Source of the DNA: Melanocharis versteri
Lineage: Eukaryota > Chordata > Aves > Passeriformes > Melanocharitidae
Direction of reading: 5' to 3'
Assembly (NCBI GenBank): GCA_013397845.1
Contig: VZTG01006030.1
Location: 239,038 to 303,037, forward strand
DNA: 64,000 nucleotides
A model generated the notes under the pieces. It made no database searches, had not been told where the DNA came from, and saw nothing but the letters and a program-made list of their open reading frames with translations. Positions 61,301-64,000 of the stretch are shown in pieces. Positions within the stretch are counted from its first letter, which is position 1. Each line of letters opens with the position of its first letter. The position numbers and the translations under genes were made by a program.

Positions 61301-62657
61301 CTGAACGACATCAAAGCTGTGCAGACAGGAAACTAAAATGGTGCCTCCTTAATGGCTCCCACAGAGAGAGCTGCTGCTGGAAACGGGAAGCTGCTGCGTC
61401 CCCACGTCCCTCCAACCACGGCAACAACACCACACAAACACAGGGAGAACGTCCCGACCCAAACAATGCGCAAAGTGACGCGGCGCTCCGGGCGGGGGCC
61501 GGCCCAGATGGATCCTCTCAGCCCGAAACGTCCAGAGCAGAAATGATTCAGATCCCAAGGCTGCTGCTGCTCCGTGTTTTCCCCGCCTGCTGCCCTGACA
61601 ACACAACCCAACAAGGCTGAGCACTGCCCAGATGGGGAGCACGGGAGAGCCGTGCTGGGCTCATGTGGCTGTGCCACGCAGCCCCTTCCTCGCCCACACA
61701 CCCCCTCCTTCTCCTGGGAAAAGCACCTCAGAAGGATAGGAACCCATGAAACCACGTTCCATCTGCATCAGCCAGCCCGGCTCAGAGAAGTGGGGAAGAA
61801 CCAACATCCAGCAATGAGCCCAGCAGCTTGGCCAGACCCACTTGTAAATGATGTTTCAAGCAGGAGAGTCAAGAGATTGTCAGTAAGGACACGTTGGGAT
61901 TTTAACTGAGTCCCACCAGCTCGGTATCCAGGGATTCCCCCACCCCCAGAGGCACAGCTCTCTCTGGAAGTGCTGCTGGCCTTATTTCTGTGCTGTTTGA
62001 AGTGATAGTAGCAGAGCTGCAACACAACTCCCACACAGAGCATGTGTGGGATCCTGAGAAGGAGAACTGACAGCAGGGAACAGATTGGGAACAGCTTCCC
62101 TTCAGAAAACCAAAGCCATTGCCACTGAAGGAAATCCTGGCTTTGTCCATCAAATCTGGCACACAGCTTTGCCCACCTTTCCCGAGAAAATGACTCCTTT
62201 TGCACACTCCTGTTCTTACATCCCATTTCCTACTAAGAACACACGTCCTACCAGGAATTTCTGACATGGATGAGCACCCAGGCTATCCAGAAACAGGGAA
62301 TGGCTTCTGTGCCCAACACAAACCTGGGGAACATTTGGCTCTGGAATTCAGAGCAGTGCTGGTGCCTATATTCACTCTAACAACTCTCTTTTCCATTCCT
62401 GTCCTTGCAATCAAATCTACAGCGGGGAGGAAAAAAGGGCAGAAACAAAAGGCAAATACTCTACTTGAATTGCTGGTCTTTGGTGCTCCTAGTTTTAGCC
62501 AGGAATCTCTCAGCCAACTTCTCCAAATTCCTGGAGTAATCCATTTCAATCTCTGCCTTCTTGCGGAAGAAATCCTGCAAGTCCTGCAGTAACTGGACCC
62601 GAAGCTCACACTGCTGGTCAAGGCATTTCAGCTGCTCTACCAATTGGGCACGGATCT
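3669..62657 (-). CDS. SRGAP2: SRGAP2, SLIT-ROBO Rho GTPase-activating protein 2 (whole gene, exon 1 missing)
   Basis: Overview entry; exons are listed separately. The minus-strand join is 62657-62465, 54638-54476, 46264-46202, 43328-43113, 42347-42219, 37315-37091, 35554-35453, 34610-34413, 28901-28817, 26199-26172, 24413-24389, 23716-23656, 22434-22357, 20413-20279, 19011-18906, 18360-18136, 15171-15092, 11054-10874, 10034-9888, 7756-7429, 4052-3669. I checked each junction for AG acceptor, GT donor and phase, and the frame stays open to a TGA at 3669-3671. If the missing exon 1 codes for about 22 residues plus one base, as in human, the protein is about 1072 residues (human 1071). Known family role: cytosolic dimer with an F-BAR membrane-bending module (about 22-325, extended to about 480), RhoGAP (about 489-679) and SH3 (about 728-787), acting on Rac-type GTPases and actin downstream of SLIT-ROBO. 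SRGAP1 and SRGAP3 are excluded by SRGAP2-specific stretches such as [16 protein letters not shown] and [19 protein letters not shown]. Confidence 0.97.
6055..7330 (-). mobile_element. CR1 LINE fragment interrupted by a minisatellite
   Basis: Minus-strand CR1 with its 3' end at the left: GAATCATGGAATGCTTGGGG and TTGGAAGGGACACTGAGGTC (terminus, 6060-6100), the GGAGACTCCACTCCCTCCCT region near 6180, CTCTTCCTCACGCTGAGGTG near 6241, and the CACCATCCTGACACCCCTTG motif near 6312. A long tandem array follows (6337-7236), after which CR1 resumes with GGGATCCCCTCTCCAGCCTG and runs to about 7330. The array replaces the CR1 segment that normally reads GATATTTATAAACATTGAT. Confidence 0.88.
6337..7236. repeat. 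Minisatellite inside CR1, 21-base unit with 184-base higher-order repeat
   Basis: Basic unit GATATTTGTATGGATGGATG plus G (21 bases), about 43 copies, with variants of 20 (GATATTGTATGG) and 17 bases (ATGGGATGTTTGTATGG). Nine units (21+20+21+21+21+21+17+21+21) form a 184-base block repeated at about 6448, 6632 and 6816; the next one is displaced by 42 bases (7042) through two added units. Long ORFs on both strands, up to 387 codons, are artefacts of the period. Confidence 0.96.
7429..7756 (-). CDS. SRGAP2: SRGAP2 exon 21: Ser-rich C-terminal tail
   Basis: 328 bases, 109 full codons (about residues 837-945), starting [20 protein letters not shown], including [20 protein letters not shown] and [20 protein letters not shown], and ending [14 protein letters not shown]. 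These are SRGAP2-specific. The acceptor AAG follows a poor tract (TTTTGTGACTGAAG) and was chosen because it completes the split Lys codon and matches the human start. One extra Gln (FRQSDSH against FRSDSH) explains the total of 1072 against 1071. Donor CAG|GTGAGC. The region holds many Ser phosphorylation candidates. Confidence 0.95.
7757..9887 (-). other. SRGAP2: SRGAP2 intron 20
   Basis: 2.1 kb, no mobile element recognised. A plus-strand open frame of 132 codons (8254-8652) is present; its product matches no family I know and it lacks supporting signals, so it is treated as chance. Exon 21's acceptor is TGTGACTGAAG, with a weak pyrimidine tract. Confidence 0.8.
9888..10034 (-). CDS. SRGAP2: SRGAP2 exon 20: C-terminal tail
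   Basis: 147 bases coding [40 protein letters not shown] and DIYLAN then Ile-Asn (about residues 788-835), with split Thr and Lys codons. The acceptor is CCTTCCTAG|T and the donor AA|GTAAGA. Human reads [20 protein letters not shown]; differences are few. The region is acidic and Ser-rich, with no known fold. No ORF starting with Met covers it; it was found by phase matching from exon 19. Confidence 0.95.
10168..10460 (-). mobile_element. CR1 LINE 3' fragment
   Basis: On the minus strand: CACAGGGTGCCCAGAGCAGC, CCTGGCAGTGTCCAAGGCCA, GGTTGGACAGGGCTTGGAGC, AGCCTGGGACAGTGGAAGGT, a GGCAGGGGGTGGAACAAGAT segment and the terminus near 10170. The upstream edge runs to about 10460, next to the minisatellite. 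Confidence 0.88.
10515..10730. repeat. Minisatellite, 21-base unit, about 10 copies
   Basis: The unit CACCCAGAACAATTCCTGTA plus T recurs with variants (GTGTCA, GTACCA, GGATCA, AACAACTCC). 21 is a multiple of three and the unit lacks stops, so open frames run through it on both strands; none resembles a gene. Confidence 0.95.
10874..11054 (-). CDS. SRGAP2: SRGAP2 exon 19: SH3 domain
   Basis: 181 bases holding nearly the whole SH3 domain: [59 protein letters not shown] (about residues 728-786), with split Glu and Thr codons at the ends. The ALYDY-like AKFDY, the WW pair (first W at 765 by exon counting, the residue mutated in published SH3-dead protein) and the PHQYI end are all present. Acceptor TCTGCTAG|AG, donor AC|GTACGT. 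Known role: binds proline-rich partners such as ROBO1 and WAVE-type proteins. Identical to human as far as I can recall. Confidence 0.98.
11055..15091 (-). other. SRGAP2: SRGAP2 intron 18
   Basis: 4.0 kb. It holds an old tandem duplication next to exon 19 (11089-11410). I see no CR1 element and no coding segment; ORFs on both strands are short and match nothing I recognise. Confidence 0.82.
11089..11410. repeat. Old tandem duplication, unit about 170 bases
   Basis: GGGCTCAGGTGAGCASTCAG is at 11097 and again at 11273. Both copies continue with CAGTTTAAAYCTG, ACAAACCAGAGC, GAAGAGGAT and AAACTCAAARATGTTGCA. The copies differ at many positions and by indels, so the duplication is old. Confidence 0.88.
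15092..15171 (-). CDS. SRGAP2: SRGAP2 exon 18: acidic linker between RhoGAP and SH3
   Basis: 80 bases coding [20 protein letters not shown] and HHTSDD (about residues 701-726), with split Cys and Glu codons. It has no matching open frame from a Met and was found by searching for the SDDE end. The acceptor is GTTGCAG|T, the donor GAT G|GTATGG. Human reads DSPHGETTSVEDSTQDVTAE then HHTSDDE; the SVEDST part has diverged, as expected of a flexible acidic linker. Confidence 0.93.
15238..15315. repeat. Imperfect tandem repeat, unit 32-33 bases, about 2.5 copies
   Basis: AGAACTGGGAACATCCTGGG followed by AAGCAATCAG occurs twice, and a third partial copy begins AGAACTGGGAATCCCC. It lies just outside exon 18's acceptor (15171). 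Confidence 0.9.
16720..16980 (+). mobile_element. CR1-family fragment, plus orientation
   Basis: Same motif order as 41480-41800: GAAGGGCTGGAGCTGTGCCA, GGGAACAGGCCAGAGCTCCA, GGTGGGATTTTGGGGTGTCT, GATGATCCCTGTGGGTTCTT and a CTTCCAGCTCATGATTCAT terminus. Truncated. Confidence 0.7.
18136..18360 (-). CDS. SRGAP2: SRGAP2 exon 17: end of RhoGAP domain
   Basis: 225 bases, 74 full codons (about residues 626-699), [20 protein letters not shown] and [20 protein letters not shown] through [16 protein letters not shown]. The YNLAICFGP motif carries the conserved RhoGAP Asn. Acceptor TTTTTTTGCAG|T, donor TG|GTATGA (splits a Cys). FPGPRELEG differs from human FPSPRELEG. Intact. Confidence 0.97.
18361..18905 (-). 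other. SRGAP2: SRGAP2 intron 16
   Basis: 545 bases, of which about 165 (18700-18865) are a plus-oriented CR1 fragment. Confidence 0.88.
18700..18865 (+). mobile_element. CR1 LINE 3' fragment
   Basis: Plus strand: TCCTTCCTGTGAGGGTGGGG, CCCTGGCACAGGGTGCCCAG, AGAAGCTGTGGCTGCCCCTG, then CAAGGCCAGGCTGGAGGGGC and GGAGCAGCCTGGGATGGAGG. The ATTCTATGATT-type terminus is missing. It is antisense to the gene. Confidence 0.88.
18906..19011 (-). CDS. SRGAP2: SRGAP2 exon 16: RhoGAP domain
   Basis: 106 bases, [20 protein letters not shown] then [14 protein letters not shown] (about residues 591-624), with split Thr and His codons. The acceptor is CCCTTCCAG after a long CT run; the donor is CA|GTGAGT. Human reads LHIRKVLLVLPKTTLIIMRYL, so three or so conservative changes. 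It supplies RhoGAP helices that pack behind the catalytic loop. A CR1 fragment sits about 40 bases from its donor. Confidence 0.96.
18995..19110. repeat. 59-base tandem duplication covering the exon 16 acceptor, with GA runs
   Basis: CTGCAAATTATCCATGG starts at 18995 (inside exon 16) and again at 19054, each followed by a GGAAGGGAGAGAGAG run and a CACCAG segment. On the minus strand the real copy has CTTCCAG before CCATGG; the outer copy has CTTCCAA, so its AG is lost by one change. Confidence 0.92.
19012..20278 (-). other. SRGAP2: SRGAP2 intron 15
   Basis: 1.3 kb. At its 3' end (next to exon 16) it holds GA/CT runs and a 59-base duplication of the exon 16 acceptor (19013-19110). The polypyrimidine tract of exon 16 comes from this CT run. 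Otherwise unremarkable. Confidence 0.85.
20279..20413 (-). CDS. SRGAP2: SRGAP2 exon 15: RhoGAP core
   Basis: 135 bases coding for about residues 546-589, [20 protein letters not shown] then [20 protein letters not shown] and IACV, plus split codons at each end. [13 protein letters not shown] is the conserved RhoGAP box with the invariant Lys that contacts the GTPase. Acceptor GCTCTGAAG|GG, donor GTC A|GTAAGT. One Met-to-Ile change from human near the end. Confidence 0.97.
20414..22356 (-). other. SRGAP2: SRGAP2 intron 14
   Basis: 1.9 kb. It contains a tandem repeat of about 50 bases at 20745-21010. The rest is unremarkable; a plus-strand ORF through the repeat is a by-product. Confidence 0.85.
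20745..21010. repeat. Tandem repeat, unit 50-51 bases, about 5 copies
   Basis: CACTGAGCATCACACA recurs at 20768, 20819, 20870 and 20920. Each copy continues CCTGGCCCAGGTGATGCAGG and GGACACCCARGAGGT. Two versions alternate: one with GTGATGCAGGGG and one with GTGGATCAAGGG. Confidence 0.93.
22357..22434 (-). CDS. SRGAP2: SRGAP2 exon 14: RhoGAP catalytic loop with arginine finger
   Basis: 78 bases, [20 protein letters not shown] then NAFER (about residues 520-544), flanked by split Gly codons. The Arg in GIFRVSG is the arginine finger that completes the GTPase active site; by exon counting it falls on residue 527, the position mutated (R527L) in published catalytic-dead SRGAP2. The acceptor is TTCTCACAG|GT and the donor G|GTAAGG. 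The catalytic residue is present, so GAP activity is expected. Confidence 0.97.
22435..23655 (-). other. SRGAP2: SRGAP2 intron 13
   Basis: 1.2 kb of ordinary intron. A short internal repetition of GTTTAAAA occurs near 22780-22805. No mobile element was recognised. Confidence 0.85.
23656..23716 (-). CDS. SRGAP2: SRGAP2 exon 13: start of RhoGAP domain
   Basis: 61 bases: [20 protein letters not shown] (about residues 499-518) and one base of a Gly. The acceptor is CTGGGCAG|GAT, the donor G|GTGAGT. It starts the RhoGAP fold (helix leading to the catalytic loop). Identical to human as far as I can recall. Confidence 0.96.
23717..24388 (-). other. SRGAP2: SRGAP2 intron 12
   Basis: 672 bases, with an A-rich patch at about 23764-23796. 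No repeat or coding segment was recognised. Confidence 0.85.
24389..24413 (-). CDS. SRGAP2: SRGAP2 exon 12: 25-base microexon
   Basis: One base completing Arg490, then eight codons RSSTVRKQ (CGC AGC TCC ACC GTG AGG AAG CAG). The acceptor is GTGGCAG and the donor CAG|GTAATT. It is identical to human. Together with exon 11 it makes a 53-base pair of microexons; skipping either or both breaks the frame before RhoGAP. Confidence 0.93.
24414..26171 (-). other. SRGAP2: SRGAP2 intron 11
   Basis: 1.8 kb. It holds one plus-oriented CR1 3' end (25912-26065). An AT-rich stretch at 25060-25400 has TATAAATA, TAATTAGG and similar cores. Nothing coding was recognised. Confidence 0.8.
25912..26065 (+). mobile_element. 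CR1 LINE 3' end
   Basis: Textbook CR1 terminus on the plus strand: CATCCCTGGAAGTGTTCCAG, GGCCAGGTTGGATGGGATTT, GGAGCAGCCTGGGATAGTGG, a TGGCAGGGGTGGCACTGGAG segment, TGTCCCTTCCCACCCAAACC and CCATGATTCCATTCT. Confidence 0.93.
26172..26199 (-). CDS. SRGAP2: SRGAP2 exon 11: 28-base microexon
   Basis: Reads GT|CAG CGG ACG GAC TGC GCC CTG GCC|AG: it completes Ser481, codes QRTDCALA, and opens an Arg codon. The acceptor is CCTCCACAG and the donor AG|GTAGGT. Human has QRTDCSLARRSS here, so only Ser-to-Ala differs. It was too short to appear as an open frame and was placed by phase matching. It lies in the linker just before RhoGAP. Confidence 0.93.
26200..28816 (-). other. SRGAP2: SRGAP2 intron 10
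   Basis: 2.6 kb with no mobile element recognised. It holds several AT-rich segments with TAATTA-type cores (near 26909-26935 and 28698-28710) that could be conserved non-coding sequence, but this cannot be judged from one genome. Confidence 0.8.
28817..28901 (-). CDS. SRGAP2: SRGAP2 exon 10: end of extended F-BAR
   Basis: 85 bases: 28 codons [20 protein letters not shown] then LLQKTLGE (about residues 453-480), plus one base of a split Ser (A|GT). The acceptor is TTTTCCACAG|AAA, the donor GAA A|GTGAGT. The sequence is identical to human over this stretch as I recall it. It is the last exon of the extended F-BAR module; human SRGAP2C lacks it, which makes that protein unstable as a dimer partner. 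Confidence 0.96.
28985..29435. repeat. Diverged minisatellite based on AGTGACACNGAATTTACAG
   Basis: The core GTGACACYGAATTTACAG recurs about 20 times. Spacer length varies (none, TTAGA, CTGCAGA), so the period alternates between about 17 and 23 bases. Several copies carry point changes (GACATCG, AATTTACCG). It starts only about 80 bases from exon 10's acceptor. Confidence 0.9.
30262..30375 (-). mobile_element. CR1 LINE 3' end
   Basis: The minus strand carries CCAAGGCCAGGCTGGACAGG, the GGAGCAGCCTGGGACAGTG motif, CATGGGGCTGGAGGAGCTCT and a CCCTTCCCACCCAAACGATT terminus. 3' remnant only. Confidence 0.85.
31660..31686. repeat. Short (CCCAAA)n run
   Basis: About four hexamers CCCAAA. It resembles, but is not, the vertebrate telomere unit (TTAGGG/CCCTAA). 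Confidence 0.9.
31919..32366. repeat. VNTR, 41-base unit, 11 nearly identical copies
   Basis: ATTGGATCCACTCCCC recurs at 31924, 31965 and every 41 bases after that, to 32334. The unit is GAGAATTGGATCCACTCCCC then GTGGGATCAGCACCACGATA plus A. All copies I read are identical except the last, which has CCCCATGGG for CCCCGTGGG. The first copy is entered through GATGAGGGAATTGG. Such homogeneity implies recent expansion. Confidence 0.96.
34180..34395 (-). mobile_element. CR1 LINE 3' fragment abutting the exon 9 donor
   Basis: On the minus strand it reads GGAGTTTTTTCTCTTTTGGG, the CCCTGTGAGGGTGAGCAGGC motif, GGTGCCCAGAGAAGCTGTGG, then a CTTCCCACCCAACCC-type terminus and CCATGATTCTGT. Its upstream edge is near 34390, close to the 5' splice site at 34412. 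A similar piece is at 30262-30375. Confidence 0.82.
34413..34610 (-). CDS. SRGAP2: SRGAP2 exon 9: F-BAR extension
   Basis: 198 bases, 66 codons (about residues 387-452), [20 protein letters not shown] through [20 protein letters not shown] and Thr. Phase 0 at both ends; donor ACT|GTAAGG. In human, the truncated paralogues SRGAP2B and SRGAP2C stop just after this exon by reading into intron 9. Here read-through would add VRASFLEI and stop at 34386-34388. A CR1 fragment begins within about 30 bases of this donor. Confidence 0.97.
34611..35452 (-). other. SRGAP2: SRGAP2 intron 8
   Basis: 842 bases of ordinary intron with no repeat recognised. The acceptor is TTGCTGGGCAG. Confidence 0.85.
35453..35554 (-). 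CDS. SRGAP2: SRGAP2 exon 8: F-BAR extension, coiled coil
   Basis: 102 bases, 34 codons (about residues 353-386), [20 protein letters not shown] then [14 protein letters not shown]. The heptad-like spacing of Leu and Val fits the predicted coiled coil of the extended F-BAR. Phase 0 at both ends; the donor GAG|GTCAGT is the same non-consensus form as in exon 7. Human begins this exon with Ala rather than Glu. Confidence 0.96.
35555..37090 (-). other. SRGAP2: SRGAP2 intron 7
   Basis: 1.5 kb, with no recognised repeat. The acceptor is GTTTCTCTGCAG. Confidence 0.85.
37091..37315 (-). CDS. SRGAP2: SRGAP2 exon 7: end of canonical F-BAR domain
   Basis: 225 bases, 75 codons (about residues 278-352), [20 protein letters not shown] to [11 protein letters not shown]. 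The acceptor is TTCCAGCAG; using the first AG gives the human SRGAP2 reading LIDQCC, using the second would drop one Gln. The donor is GTG|GTCAGT, a non-consensus but common form; human has Met where this reads Val. It covers the end of the canonical F-BAR (about residue 325) and the start of the extension. Intact. Confidence 0.96.
38557..38660. repeat. A-rich low-complexity run
   Basis: Long A tracts broken by single C (AAAAACAAAAAAAACAAA-like) and CAAA units. There is no target-site duplication or upstream gene-like sequence to suggest a processed pseudogene tail. Confidence 0.85.
38818..39420 (-). mobile_element. CR1 LINE fragment carrying an internal minisatellite
   Basis: Minus-strand CR1. 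The 3' end is at the left (ACAGAATCAGTGGGGATGCA, degraded). Then come the GTGGAATTCCTTGTT region, the TGACACCCCTTGGGG motif at about 39050-39064, a short tandem array (39066-39175), and upstream CR1 sequence (CTCTCCAGCCTGAGCAGCCC, 39206 on) to about 39420. This is the same layout as the copy at 6055-7330. Confidence 0.82.
39066..39175. repeat. Minisatellite inside CR1, 20-base unit, about 5 copies
   Basis: The unit TGGGATATTTTATGGATTGG is repeated almost perfectly. It sits between the CR1 motif ACACCCCTTGGGG and the CR1 segment ending CAGCCTGAGCAGCCC, and is an expansion of the CR1 stretch that normally reads GATATTTATAAACATTGAT. Confidence 0.9.
41480..41800 (+). mobile_element. CR1-family fragment, plus orientation
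   Basis: It shares its order of motifs with the copy at 16720-16980: GGCTGGAGCTGTGTCAGGGA, then a GGGAACAGGCACGGCC-type segment, GGTGGGATTTTGGGATGTCT, and GATGACCCCTGTGGGTCCCT leading to a CTTCCAACTCAGGATATTCC terminus. The 3' end is that of an avian CR1 subfamily. Truncated. Confidence 0.7.
42219..42347 (-). CDS. SRGAP2: SRGAP2 exon 6: F-BAR domain
   Basis: 129 bases, 43 codons (about residues 235-277), from [20 protein letters not shown] to [12 protein letters not shown]. Acceptor TTTCAG|CGC, donor GAT|GTAAGT, both phase 0. One Lys-to-Arg change from human (TENRLK). The downstream exon adds a Gln only if the first of two adjacent acceptors is used. Confidence 0.97.
42348..43112 (-). other. 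SRGAP2: SRGAP2 intron 5
   Basis: 765 bases of ordinary intron, with no repeat or coding segment recognised. It ends in a GTTGTCTTTCAG acceptor. Confidence 0.85.
43113..43328 (-). CDS. SRGAP2: SRGAP2 exon 5: F-BAR domain with SRGAP2-specific insert
   Basis: 216 bases, 72 codons (about residues 163-234) from [20 protein letters not shown] to the basic [15 protein letters not shown]. The middle part, [19 protein letters not shown], is the charged insert that tells SRGAP2 from SRGAP1 and SRGAP3. Acceptor TGTGTGCAG|GTG, donor AAG|GTACTG, both phase 0. The basic [14 protein letters not shown] run is on the membrane-facing side in this family and holds possible phosphorylation serines. Intact and very close to human. 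Confidence 0.97.
43329..46201 (-). other. SRGAP2: SRGAP2 intron 4
   Basis: 2.9 kb, ending with a GCTTTTGTTGTGTGCAG acceptor. It contains one minus-oriented CR1 tail (44725-44830). Nothing else was recognised. Confidence 0.85.
44725..44830 (-). mobile_element. CR1 LINE 3' end
   Basis: On the minus strand this ends in the CR1 terminus: complement of GGAATTATGGAATCACTGAG and GGTTGGAAAAGACCTCCAGG, then GATCATCCAACTTTTGGCTG. It is a short 3' remnant with no coding capacity. Confidence 0.8.
46202..46264 (-). CDS. SRGAP2: SRGAP2 exon 4: F-BAR domain, short exon
   Basis: 63 bases, 21 codons (about residues 142-162), reading [20 protein letters not shown] plus Thr. The acceptor is TTTTCTTGCAG and the donor ACG|GTAAAT; both edges are phase 0. 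Human SRGAP2 has QQLQDD and a final Ser where this has LQLQED and Thr, conservative changes. Being a multiple of three with phase-0 edges, it could be skipped without frameshift, but loss of 21 helical residues would disrupt the F-BAR dimer. Confidence 0.96.
48605..48915. repeat. Minisatellite, 39-base unit, about 8 copies
   Basis: The core AGGGAG recurs at 48661, 48700 and 48739, exactly 39 bases apart, with the unit built from CAGGGAGATCACAAACAGAG and CTCCCCTTCCTCTGCCAAC. Later copies are shortened or altered (GGGCAC for GATCAC, AACCTCTCTC for AACAGAGCTC). Because 39 is a multiple of three, several frames stay open on both strands and give long spurious ORFs. Confidence 0.92.
51556..51613. 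repeat. (ATCC)n microsatellite followed by (TTCC)n
   Basis: About nine uninterrupted ATCC units (51556-51593) are followed by a short TTCC run to about 51613. It is probably length-polymorphic. Confidence 0.95.
51710..51865. repeat. Tandem duplication, unit about 73 bases
   Basis: GGGTGCTGGGGATCCAAAAA occurs near 51714 and again near 51786, each followed by the same CCACACAAACCCCCTGAACC segment and a GGGCAGGCAGCCCCGC tail. A partial third copy ends near 51862. The copies differ by only a few bases, so the event is recent. Confidence 0.85.
54476..54638 (-). CDS. SRGAP2: SRGAP2 exon 3: F-BAR domain
   Basis: 163 bases coding for residues about 88-141 of the F-BAR domain: one base that finishes the split Lys codon, then 54 codons from [20 protein letters not shown] to [10 protein letters not shown]. 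The acceptor is CTCGTAG and the donor AAG|GTAACT, phase 0. [20 protein letters not shown] and [18 protein letters not shown] are SRGAP2-type; SRGAP1 and SRGAP3 differ at several positions. It forms part of the long helices that shape the F-BAR dimer. Intact. Confidence 0.97.
57610..57860 (-). mobile_element. CR1 LINE fragment
   Basis: On the minus strand this matches the CR1 3' region: the complement of GGACATTTCCAGGGATCC, the CTGGAACAGGGTGCCCAGAG motif and the GAAGGAATTTCCTCCCTGAG motif in the expected order. It is inactive and truncated at both ends. Confidence 0.75.
59425..59905 (+). mobile_element. CR1 LINE fragment, 3' part
   Basis: The plus strand carries the avian CR1 3' landmarks in order: GCCTGGAGAAGAGAAG near 59578, GTGGCTTCAAACTGACAGAG near 59695, a GGGAAGAAATTCCTTCCTGTG motif, CATCCCTGGAAGTGTCCAAG near 59799, then CTCCCTTCCAAGTCAAACCA near 59876 as a degraded terminus. 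It also contains a 24-base direct duplication (AGAACTGGGAATGTTGAG near 59536 and 59560). It is 5'-truncated, with no intact ORF. Confidence 0.8.
61441..61530. promoter_or_regulatory. CpG-dense patch with GC box, candidate internal regulatory element
   Basis: About 11 CpG dinucleotides occur in 90 bases, in an intron where CpG is otherwise scarce. It contains a GC box (GGGCGGGGGC), a CRE-like half site (TGACGCGG) and a TGCGCA core recalling an NRF1 half site. What is seen is the CpG density and motifs; an alternative promoter or enhancer is inference. A chance GC-rich patch is possible, since GC-biased conversion is common on small avian chromosomes. Confidence 0.3.
62465..62657 (-). CDS. SRGAP2: SRGAP2 exon 2: start of F-BAR domain
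   Basis: 193 bases coding for residues about 23-87, first helices of the F-BAR domain. It completes a Glu codon split G|AG and ends inside a Lys codon (AA|G) at a GTAGAG donor. The peptide runs from [20 protein letters not shown] to [30 protein letters not shown] and [14 protein letters not shown] match SRGAP2; SRGAP1 has CLEQQTEMR and SRGAP3 CLEQQSESR at that place. In the family this helical region forms the dimer core whose curved face contacts phosphoinositide-rich membrane. No stop or frameshift is present. Confidence 0.97.
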
Positions 62658-64000
62658 CTGCAACAAATAAAAGCACTGCAGATTAAACACAGTCCCATCA
62701 CAGAAAACACCATCACAATTCTCCAGTAAAACATCGTTAAAAAATACGGTCCCTCGTTAGTGGCAGCCAGGCTGCCTCGTGGTGATTAACTCTAGCTGCA
62801 GGCAGAAAATGACTGGGGTTGCATCTTGGACACACCAACTGCAGGAAATCCAGCCCAAACCCTGCAGCCTGGTGCACAGCGAAGCTTTGTTGCTGAAAAG
62901 TGCATCAGTTACAAGTGTCAAGTGCATTTTTGGCATGGGGAACGAGTGGTCACTGCCTAAAAATGTACTGAATCTCAGCCTGGAAGAAGGACTGGATGCT
63001 GCAATCCCCCACGTCAGCTCAGCAAATCACTTCAGGGAATTTCTATCAAATTCCTCTGCAAACTACTCCTGATGCAGAAACAAGACATTGCACACGCTGG
63101 GACACTCCCCAAAGGCACCAAATTCAGATTATTCAGTTTGTTCCTGAGTCTCCAGCTGTGCAGCTCATTATAAACCAAGCCATGAAAGAGATGAAGAAAC
63201 CCCTCTGGAGAGCCAACACCAGAGCACTTCCCACCAGGGAATCATCTCCAGGAAGGCTCCTTTTCCTTTTAAAATATCTGCAAGTAACATATCTCCATCT
63301 AAGGATCCCTTAAAGCACACAGATATAGGTGTTAATATATATTATTAATACATATTCATAATAACCACAGCATAATTATTATGAACGTCTCTATGTTAAC
63401 ACAATATTTTACAAGCAGTTTTCAAGCATTTTACGAACATGAAAGCTTCTCCCATTAGCCCCATGCTCTCCTCATCCCACTGATCCTGAATTTGAGGGAC
63501 AGAATAGTAAAATGACTCACTCACGGTCAAACAGGGCAAGAAAACACAGCAGAAGTGTGTCAGCCCCAGCCTAAAAATGCAGAAATATTCAGTGATGCAG
63601 CCAGCAAAGGCTATTTGGCTTTTATACAGGCAATAAACTCAACATGAAATCAATAAAATATGCCCTTTCATCTAAAGGTCTTTGAGCAGCCAAACTGCAG
63701 AGATTTGCCATGGCCTGACTGCGAGCGCTGCTCCCTCCAAAGCTTTTCCAAGATGTGCTGTTCCAGGCTGAAGCCAGAACCAGCAATAAAATTTCAGGTT
63801 TCACAGCTTTCCTCACACCTCCACGCTGCGACTGCAGGCGCCCACAACTCCATCACCACAGGGGAAGGCAGGGTGGGATCATTTCCCAAATGCAATCTTT
63901 TTAAAAATCAACAGCTTCACCGCCGATTCCTGAAATACAGAAAATCACAGAGAGCAGCTTGGCTCCTCTGTGAGTTTGTCCCTTTGCCCAGGAGGAAAAA
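62658..64000 (-). other. SRGAP2: SRGAP2 intron 1 (3' part)
   Basis: Non-coding sequence between the unseen exon 1 and exon 2. The acceptor reads TTTGTTGCAG just before exon 2. An AT-rich stretch lies near 63320-63400. I see no gene, clear repeat or promoter here; the first exon (about 22 residues in vertebrates) and 5' UTR lie beyond the window. Confidence 0.85.

Larger units (their letters stand above)
54639..62464 (-). other. SRGAP2: SRGAP2 intron 2
   Basis: 7.8 kb intron. It holds a plus-oriented CR1 fragment (about 59425-59905), a minus-oriented one (about 57610-57860), an AT-rich run (57440-57500), a short TTA/TAA run near 58342-58362, and a CpG-dense patch at 61441-61530. No exon-like frame matching SRGAP2 was seen. 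ORFs here are short and unrelated to any family I recognise. Confidence 0.85.

Noticed and set aside
1..64000. A second protein-coding gene, tRNA, rRNA, CRISPR array or complete endogenous virus
   Set aside because: I read both strands for recognisable protein families and RNA signatures and found none beyond SRGAP2 exons and CR1 remnants.

Overview
This window is a piece of a bird genome that holds almost all of one gene, SRGAP2 (SLIT-ROBO Rho GTPase-activating protein 2), on the minus strand. The gene call rests on 21 coding exons whose joined reading frame follows vertebrate SRGAP2 almost residue for residue. Every junction keeps frame, every splice site is GT-AG, and domain landmarks fall on the published human numbers (arginine finger R527, SH3 tryptophan W765). 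The avian call rests on about a dozen fragments of CR1 LINE elements with the 3' ends typical of birds. The species cannot be named from the sequence. | Layout, in transcription order from right to left: the window opens inside intron 1 (exon 1 and the promoter lie beyond 64000). Exons 2-10 (62657 down to 28817) code for the extended F-BAR membrane-bending module. Two microexons of 28 and 25 bases (26172-26199 and 24389-24413) form the linker. Exons 13-17 (23716 down to 18136) code for the RhoGAP domain, exon 18 (15092-15171) an acidic linker, exon 19 (10874-11054) the SH3 domain, and exons 20-22 the serine- and proline-rich tail ending in DKSCTV. Predicted protein: about 1072 residues against 1071 in human. 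The protein dimerises, deforms membranes through F-BAR, switches off Rac-type GTPases through RhoGAP and binds proline-rich partners through SH3, in neuronal migration and spine maturation. | The left end is abnormal. The terminal coding exon occurs three times (1-177 partial, 1328-1711, 3669-4052). The middle copy lies in a 1737-base block bounded exactly by two single N characters (272 and 2010), and that block is wholly contained, at about 0.3% divergence, in the sequence to its right. This looks like unmerged overlapping contigs, though a true recent tandem duplication is not excluded. | The introns (0.7 to 8.2 kb) hold CR1 fragments and several minisatellites. Two minisatellites have arisen at the same internal point of two separate CR1 copies. 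No second gene, RNA gene, CRISPR array or complete transposon was found.
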